Positions 8,896-18,027 of a stretch of 64,000 nucleotides of DNA are shown here, piece by piece (the stretch's first letter is position 1; the number at the start of each line of letters is the position of its first letter). Source of the DNA: Butyricicoccus pullicaecorum (lineage in GTDB: Bacteria; Bacillota; Clostridia; Oscillospirales; Butyricicoccaceae); assembly GCA_018365995.1 (NCBI GenBank), contig JAGZIY010000006.1, forward strand, positions 1 through 64,000, written 5' to 3'. The position numbers and the translations under genes were made by a program. The notes beneath the pieces were generated by a model. That model did not search any database and was not told the DNA's origin. It worked only from the letters and a program-made list of their open reading frames with translations.

Positions 8896-8918
8896 AATAT
8901 TTTTGACAGGAGATAACC

Positions 8919-9362
8919 ATGGAAGATATAAAAAAAGATGTTTGGTTGTCGATCCATTCCGTACAGCGATTTGAAGGGTGTGAGCCGGAGGAGGTCAATA
9001 TGATGACGGCCGCACGTTTGTATCGCAAACGAGATAAATATTATATCTCTTATAATGAGAGTGAGATCACTGGGCTTGAGGGGACACGCACTATGCTCAA
9101 AATCGACAATGGGTCGGTTTCTATGACACGTACAGGAAGCTGTCCATCTGAAATGCTGTTTTTGGAAAATCAGAGGCATGTAGGTCTATATCATACCAAC
9201 TTTGGTACAGCCCTTACCATATCCACCCGAACATCGCGTATTTTCAATAATATTACCGAGAATGGCGGTATGCTCGCCATCGACTATACAATAGAAGTGG
9301 ATCAAAATCTGGCGGGGCGGCATCACTTTGAAATGGTGGTGTCCACCGAACCCATGGTATGA
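8919..9362 (+). CDS. DUF1934 beta-barrel protein
   Basis: The 147-residue product has the features of DUF1934 proteins (lipocalin-like beta-barrel): DVWLSIHSVQRFEG start, YYISYNESEITGLEGTRT, a glycine-terminated strand around LYHTNFGTALTIST, and a final DYTIEVDQNLAGRHHFEM. Function is unknown for the family. It follows murI by 23 bases and precedes argS, an arrangement common in Clostridia. Cytoplasmic; no signal peptide. Confidence 0.8.
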   Translation: MEDIKKDVWLSIHSVQRFEGCEPEEVNMMTAARLYRKRDKYYISYNESEITGLEGTRTMLKIDNGSVSMTRTGSCPSEMLFLENQRHVGLYHTNFGTALTISTRTSRIFNNITENGGMLAIDYTIEVDQNLAGRHHFEMVVSTEPMV

Positions 9363-9424
9363 TCGCCGCACAAGCGGCTATGATACCGGATATGAGAAAA
9401 AGACAATATGGAGAGTGAAAATAT

Positions 9425-11119
9425 ATGAATCTGTTAGAAATTGCACGCCAGCAGGCTGTAAAGATTGTAGAGACTGCTTATGAAAAAGCGGTTTCTGCTG
9501 GCACTCTGCCTCAGGCGGAACTGCCCGCAATTGCTGTTGAAATCCCAAAGGACGCATCAAATGGAGACTGGGCTTCTACCTTTGCCATGCAATGTGCTAA
9601 GCCTCTGCACATGGCACCGCGTAAAATTGCAGAGAGCATTGTCGAACAGGCAGACCTGACAAATACCTGTTTTGAAAAGATGGATATTGCAGGTCCGGGG
9701 TTTTTGAATTTTACCCTCAATCAGAGCTGGTATCAAGATGCTGTTCGCGCAGTCAGCACCTGTGGTGAGAACTATGGAAGAACCAAAAAGGAAAATCCGG
9801 AAAAAATCATGGTGGAATTTGTTTCTGCGAACCCAACAGGGCCCATGCACATGGGCAATGCCCGTGGAGGGGTTTTGGGAGACTGCCTTGCAGAGGTATT
9901 GGACTGGGCTGGCAATGATGTGACCCGTGAGTTTTATATCAATGATGCAGGTAATCAGGTCGATAAGTTTGCACATTCGGTGGAAGGTCGCTATATTCAG
10001 GAGTTAAAGGGGGAGGATGCCATTGTATTCGACCCGTCTTGGTATCAGGGAGCGGATATTCGAGAACTGGCACACAATTTGGTGGAACAGCATGGAGACG
10101 CACTGCTGTCTATGACCGAGCAGGAGCGTTTTGATACCATTGTAGGCTATGGCTTGCCTCACAATATCGCAAAGATGCAGAAGGATTTGGAACGCTATAA
10201 GATCCAGTATGATGTATGGTTCCGTGAATCTACCCTGCATGAATCCGGTGCAGTGGCGGAAACCGTACAGATACTGACAGATGCTGGAGTGACCTATGAA
10301 CAGGAGGGTGCGCTGTGGCTGCGCTCAACTGCATTTGGTGCGGATAAGGACGATGTACTGCGCCGTGCAAATGGATTTTATACCTATTTTGCCGCAGATA
10401 TTGCCTATCACCGCAATAAATTCCAGACGCGTGGCTTTGACCGTGTCATCAACATTTGGGGTGCGGATCATCATGGCCATGTGGCACGTTTGCAGCGCGC
10501 TTTAGATGCGCTGGGACTCCATGGTTCTGACCGCTTGGAGGTCGTTCTCATGCAGTTGGTACGTATGATGCAGGGCGGTGAAGTGGTGCGTATGTCCAAG
10601 CGTACTGGTAAGAGCCTGACCCTATCTGACCTGCTGGATGAAATTCCGGTAGATGCAGCACGATTCTTCTTTAACTCTCGTGCAGCAGAGACGCAGATGG
10701 AGTTTGATCTCGACTTGGCAGTCAAGCAGGATTCCGAAAATCCGCTTTACTATGTACAGTATGCACATGCACGTATTTGCTCTATCCTACGCAATGCAGC
10801 AGACAATGGTGTTGCTGTGCCCAAAGTCGATACCGTCGATTTGACCGTCCTCACGCACACAGATGAAAAGGCACTGATTAAGGCAATTGCACTTTTACCG
10901 GAGGAAATTCTGGAAGCGGCGCAGACCCGTGATCCGTCCAAGCTTAATAAGTATGCAGTACAGCTTGCAGCACAGTTCCATCGTTTCTATAACGCTTGCC
11001 GTATTATGGATGCAGAGCCTGCTCTGCGAGATGCACGTTTGTGTCTGTGTCAGGCTACGGTGCAGACCGTGCGCAATGTCCTGCATATCATTGGCGTAGA
11101 GGCACCGGAAAAAATGTAA
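9425..11119 (+). CDS. argS: Arginyl-tRNA synthetase
   Basis: The 564-residue class I synthetase charges tRNA-Arg. The N-terminal Add-1 domain is followed by the HIGH-type motif NPTGPMHMGNARG (about 137-149). The KMSKS loop appears as VRMSKRTG (about 390). The C-terminal DALR anticodon-binding domain holds QLAAQFHRFYNACRI. Full length. The start follows a GAGAG-type site (TGGAGAG). No T-box leader was recognised upstream. Confidence 0.95.
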   Translation: MNLLEIARQQAVKIVETAYEKAVSAGTLPQAELPAIAVEIPKDASNGDWASTFAMQCAKPLHMAPRKIAESIVEQADLTNTCFEKMDIAGPGFLNFTLNQSWYQDAVRAVSTCGENYGRTKKENPEKIMVEFVSANPTGPMHMGNARGGVLGDCLAEVLDWAGNDVTREFYINDAGNQVDKFAHSVEGRYIQELKGEDAIVFDPSWYQGADIRELAHNLVEQHGDALLSMTEQERFDTIVGYGLPHNIAKMQKDLERYKIQYDVWFRESTLHESGAVAETVQILTDAGVTYEQEGALWLRSTAFGADKDDVLRRANGFYTYFAADIAYHRNKFQTRGFDRVINIWGADHHGHVARLQRALDALGLHGSDRLEVVLMQLVRMMQGGEVVRMSKRTGKSLTLSDLLDEIPVDAARFFFNSRAAETQMEFDLDLAVKQDSENPLYYVQYAHARICSILRNAADNGVAVPKVDTVDLTVLTHTDEKALIKAIALLPEEILEAAQTRDPSKLNKYAVQLAAQFHRFYNACRIMDAEPALRDARLCLCQATVQTVRNVLHIIGVEAPEKM

Positions 11120-11175
11120 GAGTGTATAAAAATCATGGTTGTATGGGTCATTTTCATCTGTGAAAGGAGCTTACC

Positions 11176-12651
11176 TTGCGAATCCTAAGAAAATGTATGG
11201 CTGTTTTTCTATGTCTGGCTATGATTACAGGACAGGCGGCTGCACTCTCACCGGCAGAACGATTTGAGCGGGCTGCTGCCATAATCAATCTTCGTGGGCT
11301 GATTGCGGAGGAATATCCGATCACACAGGAGACGATTGCCCAAAACAAGGCGTATTTGGAGGAGCACCCCGAGGCGCTGTCGGATATCCTGAATGATATT
11401 TTGGGTGGAATGGATACCCATTCCATGTATTTGACAGCAGAAGAATATCAGGCAGGATTTTCTACCTTGTCGGGATATGCGGGCATTGGCGTTGCGATCC
11501 AGCAAGATGAACAGGGTGCGTTCGTGCATCATGTTGTACGACATTCGCCGGCGGCAGCAGCGGGGATACAGGCGGGAGATCGCCTGATTGCTGTGAATGG
11601 AAAAGATGTGCGCGAGACCGAAATGACACAAATTGGCGTATTGCTGCAAGGAGATTACGGAACACCAGTACAGCTCACAATATCTCGTGATGGGAAAACG
11701 CTTTCCTTTCAGATGAAGCGTGAAACAATTCTGGAGGAAACAGTGAAAGCGAGGCAGGCTGCGCCGGGCGTGGAGTATATTTCCATCAGCGCATTTTCTT
11801 CTATGAATGATGCCGAGGATTTCGCGGAAATTTGGAATGGATTGGATGAAAAAAAGACCAATGCAGTCATTTTAGATTTAAGAGATAATGGAGGCGGTAT
11901 GGTAGATGCAGCCTTTGCCATGCTGGATTTAATGCTGGAAAAGCCTGTGAAGATGGCAACCATGCACTATCGTAAGAGCCTTGGTGGGGATGAGGTTTAT
12001 GAGTCATCAGGAGGCGGCTTGCCCTTGCGTAAGCTCATTGTGCTTGTTGGTCCTCACACAGCTTCTGCTGCCGAACTCATGGCAGGGGTTTTGCATGATG
12101 TTGGCGGAGCCATCCTTATGGGCACCCAGACCTACGGAAAGGGGCAGGGGCAGTATCACCTTCAGGTTGACGGGGATTATCTGGTGCTGACTTGTCTTGA
12201 AATGTGCCTGCCGAAATCTGGAAGATGGGAAGGCGTTGGACTAAAGCCGGATATCGAGGCGCATACTCTGCGTACGATTCGCGAATATCTCAAAACCGCA
12301 GAGCCGCTTGATGTACAATTACCGGTTGTGTATGGACAAAAAAGTTCACAGGTACGTGCGGTTTGTGAGCGCCTGCATGCCATGGGATACCTTGCAGAGC
12401 CGAGTGATACCTTGGATACTCGTGCATTTGGTGCACTGAGGAGATTTCAGATAGATGCTGGATTGGACACCAAGTTGGGGGCAGACGAAGCGACCCTGCG
12501 TGCGTTGGATACAGCAACAAAGCGCGCGGCAGAGCAAGGGCTTATGATTGATGATGTGTATTATGCTGCACTGCGTGCATGTCAGGAGGCTGCTGAGCAG
12601 CCATTGCGCTATCAACCACAGGCAGATGGTTCATGGCGCGCTGCTGCTTAA
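11176..12651 (+). CDS. S41-family carboxyl-terminal processing protease
   Basis: The 491-residue product begins with a signal peptide (RILRKCMAVFLCLAMITGQAAA). A PDZ domain (about 85-170, with GYAGIGVAI and AAGIQAGDRLIAVNG) precedes the S41 peptidase domain with catalytic Ser in PHTASAAELMAG and Lys in GTQTYGKGQGQ. A C-terminal peptidoglycan-binding-like region (RRFQIDAGL) follows. CtpA-type enzymes cut exported proteins outside the membrane. The start is TTG with AAAGGAG 9 bases upstream. It may share a transcript with argS 56 bases upstream. Confidence 0.88.
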   Translation: MRILRKCMAVFLCLAMITGQAAALSPAERFERAAAIINLRGLIAEEYPITQETIAQNKAYLEEHPEALSDILNDILGGMDTHSMYLTAEEYQAGFSTLSGYAGIGVAIQQDEQGAFVHHVVRHSPAAAAGIQAGDRLIAVNGKDVRETEMTQIGVLLQGDYGTPVQLTISRDGKTLSFQMKRETILEETVKARQAAPGVEYISISAFSSMNDAEDFAEIWNGLDEKKTNAVILDLRDNGGGMVDAAFAMLDLMLEKPVKMATMHYRKSLGGDEVYESSGGGLPLRKLIVLVGPHTASAAELMAGVLHDVGGAILMGTQTYGKGQGQYHLQVDGDYLVLTCLEMCLPKSGRWEGVGLKPDIEAHTLRTIREYLKTAEPLDVQLPVVYGQKSSQVRAVCERLHAMGYLAEPSDTLDTRAFGALRRFQIDAGLDTKLGADEATLRALDTATKRAAEQGLMIDDVYYAALRACQEAAEQPLRYQPQADGSWRAAA

Positions 12652-12667
12652 TGGCAAGGAGGAAAAA

Positions 12668-13702
12668 ATGGAACCGATTCCGTTATCTGGTGGGCAGTTG
12701 ATTGCAACAAACCCCGAGGATCATACATTGATTGCGAGCAATCCAGAGTTGATTGCAGGTGCTTTGGCGACCGATCCGGAAATGTTTGTGCGTTTGCGGC
12801 AGACTTGTCCGGAGGTGCCGGTTGGGCTTATGGTGCGCTGTCCAGAGTTGCCGGAGGATATGGAACCGCCAATTGTGGAAACCTATATGCGTCGGTGTCG
12901 CGAAGCTTTTCATCTCCTGTTACAGCACCATGCAGATTTTTATTATCTGCATGGTGCAGCAGATTTTTATACGCTTCGGGCTGCTGTGCTGGCTATGACA
13001 GATTTGTCGGGCAGTGCGCTCATGGCAGAACTGCCCGTCGATGCAGATGCCCGTATGGAAGATGGAACCGATTGTTTGGCTGCTGTTGCAGTTTTGCAGC
13101 GTATAGGCGTGTCTACCATTATTTTGACTGCCTGTGAATCACAGGACCTGCCGGATGCACTCAATGAGATTGCACCGTATGCGCGAGTATCGTTGGGGGT
13201 ACGCTGTCCAGCCATATGGCTGCTGAGGAATATGGCACTTCCCAATGTGGAATTGTTTGTACCCATGCCGACAGAACGTGCCCGTCGTTTGGCAGACTTG
13301 GTGCGCATGCGTTCGGGCATTGGTGCAGATGTGGTGATTCCACGGGAACTTGATGATGTAGTACTTGCGCCAGATGGACGTGATGCACATTTTATTGACT
13401 GGACAACAAGTATTTCCGATGAAATCAGCTGCAATCATCTGCTTGGGGAGCGATTGGTTGAATTGGAGGACGAAGCACCAGCAGCATTCAAACTCCTGCT
13501 GGAGGAAGAAGATGACGTATTGGTGCTCGAGGAAAATCTTTATATGATTACACGTCCGGTCTGCCTTTGTGCGGAATCACCGGAGCTTTTGGAAAAAGCC
13601 TTGCGTGTATATGCGGGACTTGCCCTCTATGATGGGACATGGGAGCAGGAGGGGCGTATCTTAAAGTATTTTTCTGAAAAATATGGGCTTATCTGTATGT
13701 GA
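12668..13702 (+). CDS. Divergent MetH-like (homocysteine S-methyltransferase/pterin domain) protein
   Basis: The 344-residue product is not a clear member of a known family. Residues 70-200 resemble the TIM-barrel of homocysteine S-methyltransferases (FYTLRAAVLAM, MEDGTDCLAAVAVLQRIGV, ILTACESQDLPDALNEI). The C-terminus (ITRPVCLCAESPELLEKALRVY) looks like the end of a pterin-binding MetH domain. The usual zinc-binding Cys pair is not evident, so enzymatic activity is doubtful. ATG 12668 has AAGGAGG just upstream; the longer reading frame overlaps the protease gene and lacks such a site. The call is inference from short motif similarity. Confidence 0.35.
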   Translation: MEPIPLSGGQLIATNPEDHTLIASNPELIAGALATDPEMFVRLRQTCPEVPVGLMVRCPELPEDMEPPIVETYMRRCREAFHLLLQHHADFYYLHGAADFYTLRAAVLAMTDLSGSALMAELPVDADARMEDGTDCLAAVAVLQRIGVSTIILTACESQDLPDALNEIAPYARVSLGVRCPAIWLLRNMALPNVELFVPMPTERARRLADLVRMRSGIGADVVIPRELDDVVLAPDGRDAHFIDWTTSISDEISCNHLLGERLVELEDEAPAAFKLLLEEEDDVLVLEENLYMITRPVCLCAESPELLEKALRVYAGLALYDGTWEQEGRILKYFSEKYGLICM

Positions 13703-13716
13703 TAAAGGAGTAGCGA

Positions 13717-14703
13717 ATGGACTTCATCGAAGTAACGATTTTTACGACAACAGAGGGAATCGAGCCGGTTGCAGACGTGCTCGAATCGCTGGGGATCGAA
13801 GGATATGCACTGGAGGACGCGGCAGATTTCGAGGAATTTTTACAGGATACTGAGATATACTGGGATTATGTGGACGAGACTCTGTGTCAGACCCTGCGCA
13901 ATCAGGAGACCAAGCTAAAAATTTATGTAGAAGATTCGGCAGACGGGCATGCACAGATCGATGCGCTGCGTCACGCGTTGGACACTCTCCGCAAGCGCGA
14001 TGCAGAAAAGGTGTTTGGACGGCTGGAGACGGTACAGAGTGTGACCCGTCAGGAGGACTGGGAATGGGGCTGGAAGCAATATTTTAAGCCTTTCCCTGTG
14101 GGAGAGACTTTTCTCATCAAGCCTTCTTGGGAAACCGTTCAGGATACAGAAAACCGTCGGATCTTGGAGATCGATCCTGCATCTTCTTTTGGCACGGGAA
14201 CCCATGATACTACACAACTATGTATTACCATGCTGGAAAAAATCGTCCATGGCGGCGAAAAAATGCTGGATATGGGAACCGGTTCCGGCATTTTGGCGAT
14301 TGCAGCTGGAATGCTTGGTGCCAATCCGGCGGTGGCAGTCGATATTGATGAACACTGCTTGACCTGTGCGTGCGAGAATGCGGAACGAAATGGCGTCACT
14401 ATTTCCCGCACACTGCATGGAGATGCTTTGCAGGATACCGCGCTTGCACAGGAAATCGGCAGTGGATATGATATTATATGTGCCAATATTGTGGCAGATA
14501 TCATTATTGGAATGGCACCGATGTTCTATGAGAAGTTGCTGGAAGGTGGTACTTTGATTACGTCAGGCATCATTGAGGAACGCGCAGACGAGGTGGGAGC
14601 AGTGCTCTCAAAGGCGGGGTTCACCCTTACAGACCGTCAGGTTTCGGGTGGCTGGGCGGCATTTACAGCAGTACGATCTGCCAGCACTGTGTCGGAAAGT
14701 TGA
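13717..14703 (+). CDS. prmA: Ribosomal protein L11 methyltransferase
   Basis: The 328-residue enzyme methylates L11 using S-adenosylmethionine. An N-terminal substrate-recognition domain (MDFIEVTIFTTTEGIEPVA) is followed by the Rossmann methyltransferase with SSFGTGTHDTT, MLDMGTGSGILAI (SAM-binding), AVDIDEHCL and ICANIVADII. The start has AAAGGAG upstream, 14 bases after the preceding gene. It is followed by rsmE, a pairing common in Firmicutes. Confidence 0.92.
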   Translation: MDFIEVTIFTTTEGIEPVADVLESLGIEGYALEDAADFEEFLQDTEIYWDYVDETLCQTLRNQETKLKIYVEDSADGHAQIDALRHALDTLRKRDAEKVFGRLETVQSVTRQEDWEWGWKQYFKPFPVGETFLIKPSWETVQDTENRRILEIDPASSFGTGTHDTTQLCITMLEKIVHGGEKMLDMGTGSGILAIAAGMLGANPAVAVDIDEHCLTCACENAERNGVTISRTLHGDALQDTALAQEIGSGYDIICANIVADIIIGMAPMFYEKLLEGGTLITSGIIEERADEVGAVLSKAGFTLTDRQVSGGWAAFTAVRSASTVSES

Positions 14704-14777
14704 AAAATGCGCTGGACAAGCGGCGCTGAGTTTGCTAAAATGATTTGAGAATACCCATAAACGGGGAGGAAAATACC

Positions 14778-15509
14778 TTGCCGAGATTTTTTATAGATTA
14801 TGTGCCGGACTGTGACAGTATTATATTAACAGGAGACGACGCGCATCATATTTCGCGTGTTTTACGCATGAAATCAGGCGAAAATTTAACGATTTGTGAT
14901 GGCATGGGGACTGATTATCTGTGTGCCCTGTCGCATACTGATAGTGGAAAGGCGCACTGTCACATTCAGGGTCGTGTATCCTCCCGCGGGGAGCCTACTA
15001 CCAATGTCACATTGTTTATGGCATTGCCCAAGGGCGATAAAATGGATTTTATTGTACAAAAGGCAGTGGAACTGGGGGTGCATACCATTGTGCCCTATGC
15101 TGCGTCACGATGTGTGTCCAGACCAGATGGGAAAGCGCTTGCAAAAAAGATAGAGCGTTGGCGCAGGATTGCAAGAGAGGCTGCACAGCAATGCGGTCGA
15201 GGTCGCATACCTGCGGTTACGGAGTGCGTCGATTTTTGCGGTGCGGCGGAGCGTTGTGCAAAAAATGAGATGCCCTTGTTTTTCTATGAAATGGAGCAGG
15301 AAACCAGTGTGCGTATGGCACTTCGTGCGCATGCCTTTGCATCAGCAGGGATTATGATTGGGCCAGAGGGTGGCTTTGAAGAGGAGGAGGCACAGATAGC
15401 GCGGCAGTGTGGATTGACGTCCGTTTCACTGGGGCCGCGCATTTTGCGCTGTGAGACAGCGCCGCTTGCTGCATTGACAGCTGTGCTGTATGAAAGCGGC
15501 AATTTATAA
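14778..15509 (+). CDS. rsmE: 16S rRNA m3U1498 methyltransferase
   Basis: The 243-residue SPOUT-class enzyme methylates U1498 of 16S rRNA. Motifs: PRFFIDY start, DDAHHISRVLRMKSGE (PUA-like part), LPKGDKMDFIVQKAVELGV, and the knot region IGPEGGFEEEEAQ and SLGPRILRCETAPLAAL. TTG 14778 is chosen because GGGGAGGA lies about 8 bases before it. The longer in-frame start at 14745 would place that site inside the gene and add residues not typical of the family. Confidence 0.92.
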   Translation: MPRFFIDYVPDCDSIILTGDDAHHISRVLRMKSGENLTICDGMGTDYLCALSHTDSGKAHCHIQGRVSSRGEPTTNVTLFMALPKGDKMDFIVQKAVELGVHTIVPYAASRCVSRPDGKALAKKIERWRRIAREAAQQCGRGRIPAVTECVDFCGAAERCAKNEMPLFFYEMEQETSVRMALRAHAFASAGIMIGPEGGFEEEEAQIARQCGLTSVSLGPRILRCETAPLAALTAVLYESGNL

Positions 15510-15530
15510 ATATGGTAGGAGTTGATTTTT

Positions 15531-16337
15531 TTGGCTGCACAAATGCCTGAAAAGAATAACAAACAGACGAGAATTTCCGCAAAAGAAGATCCCCGCAAAA
15601 GTGACTATATTACCAATAAAGTGTTGCTTGTATTTTCCGGATGTTTGCTGGGCGTGTTGGGACTGATGTTCCTCAGCAATGTGTTGGGCTATTCTACAAA
15701 TTATGAGGTCGGGCTTGTGGCCATTCGGGTGCTGCGTGTTGTAGGTCTGGTTGCAGTTGTGGCTGGACTGCTTTTGATGCTGCGTGAGCGCAAGCGTGGG
15801 GTGGATATGACCTATCGTGTCATGAAGGGCAGTACACTTGCTGTTTTTGGTGCGGCGTTGTTTATTGTGTTTGTGGTCATAGACCGAAATCCATTGTCCT
15901 CCATTAAGTTCATGTATATGGCGCTGCCCGCATTTGCATTTATGTATTTGATATATCATTCATATCAGCCTGAGTTTTTTATGATTTCTTTAGATTGCAG
16001 TATTGCGGTTGGCGCGGTGCTTCTTGCAAACACTGTACGTGGTTCTGCTTACAAGATCCCAATGCTTGCTGCGGTTATTGTTTTCATGGCAGTACAGATA
16101 ATTGGGACCGCAAAGGTGAAAAGTGATTTCGGACATTTGCGTTTGGGCAGCAAGCACAAATATGTGTTTGATTTTTCTAATAACGCATATCTTATGATGT
16201 TTCTCACACCGGTTGTTATGGCGATTTTGGCTGCCATTGGGATACTGCTGAATGGGCGGATTCCAGTTGCAAGCATGATTGCAGCTGGTGCATATTTCTT
16301 TGTGACCGCGGTATACTATACTGTGAAGCTGGTATAA
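15531..16337 (+). CDS. Polytopic membrane protein, unknown function
   Basis: The 268-residue product has a basic N-terminal tail (about 25 residues) and about eight hydrophobic segments, including VLLVFSGCLLGVLGLMFLS, VVGLVAVVAGLLLML, MLAAVIVFMAVQIIG and FLTPVVMAILAAIGILL. No family is recognised with confidence. A TTG at 15531 is preferred over TTG 15522 because AGGAG lies 9 bases before it. It follows rsmE by about 20 bases and probably ends the operon; a strong inverted repeat follows. Confidence 0.65.
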   Translation: MAAQMPEKNNKQTRISAKEDPRKSDYITNKVLLVFSGCLLGVLGLMFLSNVLGYSTNYEVGLVAIRVLRVVGLVAVVAGLLLMLRERKRGVDMTYRVMKGSTLAVFGAALFIVFVVIDRNPLSSIKFMYMALPAFAFMYLIYHSYQPEFFMISLDCSIAVGAVLLANTVRGSAYKIPMLAAVIVFMAVQIIGTAKVKSDFGHLRLGSKHKYVFDFSNNAYLMMFLTPVVMAILAAIGILLNGRIPVASMIAAGAYFFVTAVYYTVKLV

Positions 16338-16342
16338 ATGCA

Positions 16343-16387
16343 ATATCCGAATTCAGAGGGGGATACATCCCTCTGGATTCGGAATAT
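16343..16387 (+). terminator. Large inverted repeat after the membrane protein gene
   Basis: About 18-base arms (ATATCCGAATTCAGAGGG and its near-complement) surround a 7-base loop. There is no T-run, so it is either a weak or Rho-independent-like end or an mRNA-stabilising hairpin. Confidence 0.45.
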
Positions 16388-16469
16388 GGTGGAAAACAGC
16401 AGATATTTTACCTCTTTTTGGTGAAAAAGTTTATATTCAAAAAAACTTGGAAAAAAATAAAAAAAGGCG

Positions 16470-16498
16470 TTGACAAACGGCGTATCATTCGATATAAT
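16470..16498 (+). promoter_or_regulatory. Consensus promoter of the tRNA operon
   Basis: TTGACA (16470-16475) and TATAAT (16493-16498) with a 17-base spacer form a perfect sigma-A consensus, 41 bases before the first tRNA. Confidence 0.85.
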
Positions 16499-16539
16499 AA
16501 ATATCGTCGCTGATGAGAAACGACAGAATAAACATGTAT

Positions 16540-16616
16540 GGCGGTATAGCTTAGTTGGCTAGAGCGTTCGGTTCATACCCGAAAGGTCATTGGTTCAAGT
16601 CCAATTACCGCTACCA
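16540..16616 (+). tRNA. tRNA-Met (CAT), elongator type
   Basis: The 77-base cloverleaf has acceptor GGCGGTA/TACCGCT (a G-U first pair), anticodon stem TTCGG/CCGAA with loop TTCATAC (anticodon CAT), T-arm GGTTCAAGTCC, and an encoded CCA. The anticodon stem lacks the three G-C pairs of initiator tRNA, so elongator Met is favoured. A lysidine-modified tRNA-Ile2 cannot be fully excluded from sequence. Confidence 0.9.
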
Positions 16617-16621
16617 AATCT

Positions 16622-16696
16622 GGCCCGTTGGTCAAGTGGTTAAGACACGGCCCTTTCACGGCTGTAACATGGGTTCGAATCCCGTACGGGTCACCA
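16622..16696 (+). tRNA. tRNA-Glu (TTC)
   Basis: The 75-base cloverleaf has acceptor GGCCCGT/ACGGGTC, an anticodon loop containing TTC, T-arm GGGTTCGAATCCC, and an encoded CCA. It lies five bases after tRNA-Met on the same transcript. Confidence 0.92.
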
Positions 16697-16699
16697 CTT

Positions 16700-16775
16700 G
16701 GAAGTTTAGCTCAGCTGGGAGAGCATCTGCCTTACAAGCAGAGGGTCACAGGTTCGAGCCCTGTAACTTCCACCA
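16700..16775 (+). tRNA. tRNA-Val (TAC)
   Basis: The 76-base cloverleaf has acceptor GGAAGTT/AACTTCC, anticodon stem TCTGC/GCAGA with loop CTTACAA (anticodon TAC), T-arm CAGGTTCGAGCCCTG, and an encoded CCA. It is the third tRNA of the operon. Confidence 0.92.
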
Positions 16776-16780
16776 AGATA

Positions 16781-16807
16781 AAAAAGACACCGTTTGGTGT
16801 CTTTTTT
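16781..16807 (+). terminator. Terminator of the tRNA operon
   Basis: AAAAAGACACC and GGTGTCTTTTTTT flank a short loop, just after tRNA-Val. Confidence 0.8.
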
Positions 16808-16824
16808 ATTTTATAGCAGTATAG

Positions 16825-16853
16825 AAAAAAGGACGCAGATGTGCGTCCTTTTC
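16825..16853 (-). terminator. Terminator of yitT
   Basis: GGACGCA/TGCGTCC hairpin flanked by A-runs; read on the minus strand it ends in a T-run, five bases after the yitT stop. Confidence 0.7.
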
Positions 16854-16857
16854 ATTT

Positions 16858-17721
16858 TTAGTCTGTGGGCTTTTGGTAGAAACGTCCATTGAGCATTTCT
16901 GTGCGCTGAATATTTACAAATGCTTTTGGGTCAATTGCATGGATTCGTGCACAAAGTAATTTCAATTCCTCGCTGGAAACAACCGAGTAGAGCATCTGCC
17001 GTTCCTGCCGTTTATAGCAGCCTACGCCCTTAAACAGTGTTGCATCATGGTGTGTGACCTCAGCAATCATTTGATAAATTTCTTCTGCATGGTCGGTAAT
17101 GATCCAAAGGGTATGGCGTTGATAGCGTTTGTGCAGCGCATGAATGACTTGTGTGGATACAAATTGAAAAATAATCGAGTATAGCGCCTTATCCCAGCCG
17201 AATAGGATGCCCGCAAGACCGAGAACCACGACATTCATCATAAAAATCGCATTCCAGCAATCACGTCCCTTGATTTCGCCCATAAAGAGCCCGATAATAT
17301 CGGTGCCGCCGCCGGATCCATTGGCAAGCAGGCAAAGAGAAACGGACAGACCATTAAAGATACCGCCGAATACAGATACCAGCAGGGGATCGTATGTAAT
17401 AGGGACAGCGGGGAGGACATCGGTCAGAAAACCAACCAGTACAACACATACAATAGAGAGTGTTGTTAACTTTTTGCCAAGATAGCGGAAACTAATGTAC
17501 ATGGGAATGAGGTTCAAGGTATAGTTGACCAACGCAAAGGGGGGAGAAAAGCTGAGGAACTTTTCGCAGCAGGCGATAATCAACAGCGAAATTCCGTTAA
17601 AGCCGCCAGAAAAAATGCCGCCCGGGCGGGCAAAGCTTTTGATTGTGAATGCCATAATAAAGGACGCAACAATGGTAAGTATCATGCGCTGTGCAAATGT
17701 CTGTTCCTTGCGCTTGGTCAT
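16858..17721 (-). CDS. YitT family membrane protein (DUF161/DUF2179)
   Basis: The 287-residue product has five to six N-terminal membrane helices with family motifs FARPGGIFSGGFNGIS, PLLVSVFGGIFNGL and LANGSGGGTDIIGLF. A cytoplasmic DUF2179 domain (about 200-285) includes HHDATLFKGVGCYKRQERQMLYSV. YitT proteins are widespread in Firmicutes; the transport substrate is not established. AGGAGGGG lies before the ATG at 17721. It is convergent with the tRNA operon and divergent from spoIIE. Confidence 0.88.
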   Translation of the reverse strand: MTKRKEQTFAQRMILTIVASFIMAFTIKSFARPGGIFSGGFNGISLLIIACCEKFLSFSPPFALVNYTLNLIPMYISFRYLGKKLTTLSIVCVVLVGFLTDVLPAVPITYDPLLVSVFGGIFNGLSVSLCLLANGSGGGTDIIGLFMGEIKGRDCWNAIFMMNVVVLGLAGILFGWDKALYSIIFQFVSTQVIHALHKRYQRHTLWIITDHAEEIYQMIAEVTHHDATLFKGVGCYKRQERQMLYSVVSSEELKLLCARIHAIDPKAFVNIQRTEMLNGRFYQKPTD

Positions 17722-18027
17722 AAAAGACCCCTCCTAAAAATGAAATCCGGATTACCTCTATTTATCATAGCGATTCATTTTGAAAATTGCAAGGAAGAAA
17801 TCAAAGGCAGTGTGAGATCGTAAGCTTGTGACTTTATACATGCTTTTGTTCGCAATCCTCGACGGGACGCGGGCGAAACCCATGGAAACCTATGGAAAGC
17901 TCATTTCTGTATCATTTTCAGCGTAAAAATCGTACGTATGGGGAATATTTCTGTATGTATTTTCCGACTGCCTGTGCAGACGCTTAGGCGTATACTGTTT
18001 GCACAAGGAAATAAGGAGGCTACATAA
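17722..18027. other. Divergent intergenic region between yitT and spoIIE
   Basis: The 306-base gap holds the leftward yitT promoter near its left end and, on the right, a TATACT box (17991-17996) about 30 bases before the spoIIE start with no convincing -35 box. No Spo0A box of the TGTCGAA type was found by eye. No open reading frame of note. Confidence 0.5.
17764..17792 (-). promoter_or_regulatory. Promoter for yitT
   Basis: On the minus strand TTGCAA (17792-17787) and TATGAT (17769-17764) are separated by 17 bases, about 40 bases upstream of the start. Confidence 0.65.

Noticed and set aside
9363..9424. T-box riboswitch before argS
   Set aside because: The gap to the upstream gene is only about 60 bases, too short for a T-box with its specifier stem and antiterminator.
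16540..16616. Initiator tRNA-Met
   Set aside because: The anticodon stem lacks the three consecutive G-C pairs of initiator tRNA, so elongator Met is called.
17722..18027. Spo0A box or sigma-H promoter before spoIIE
   Set aside because: No TGTCGAA-type box or convincing sigma-H elements were found by eye, although spoIIE is Spo0A-controlled in known species.
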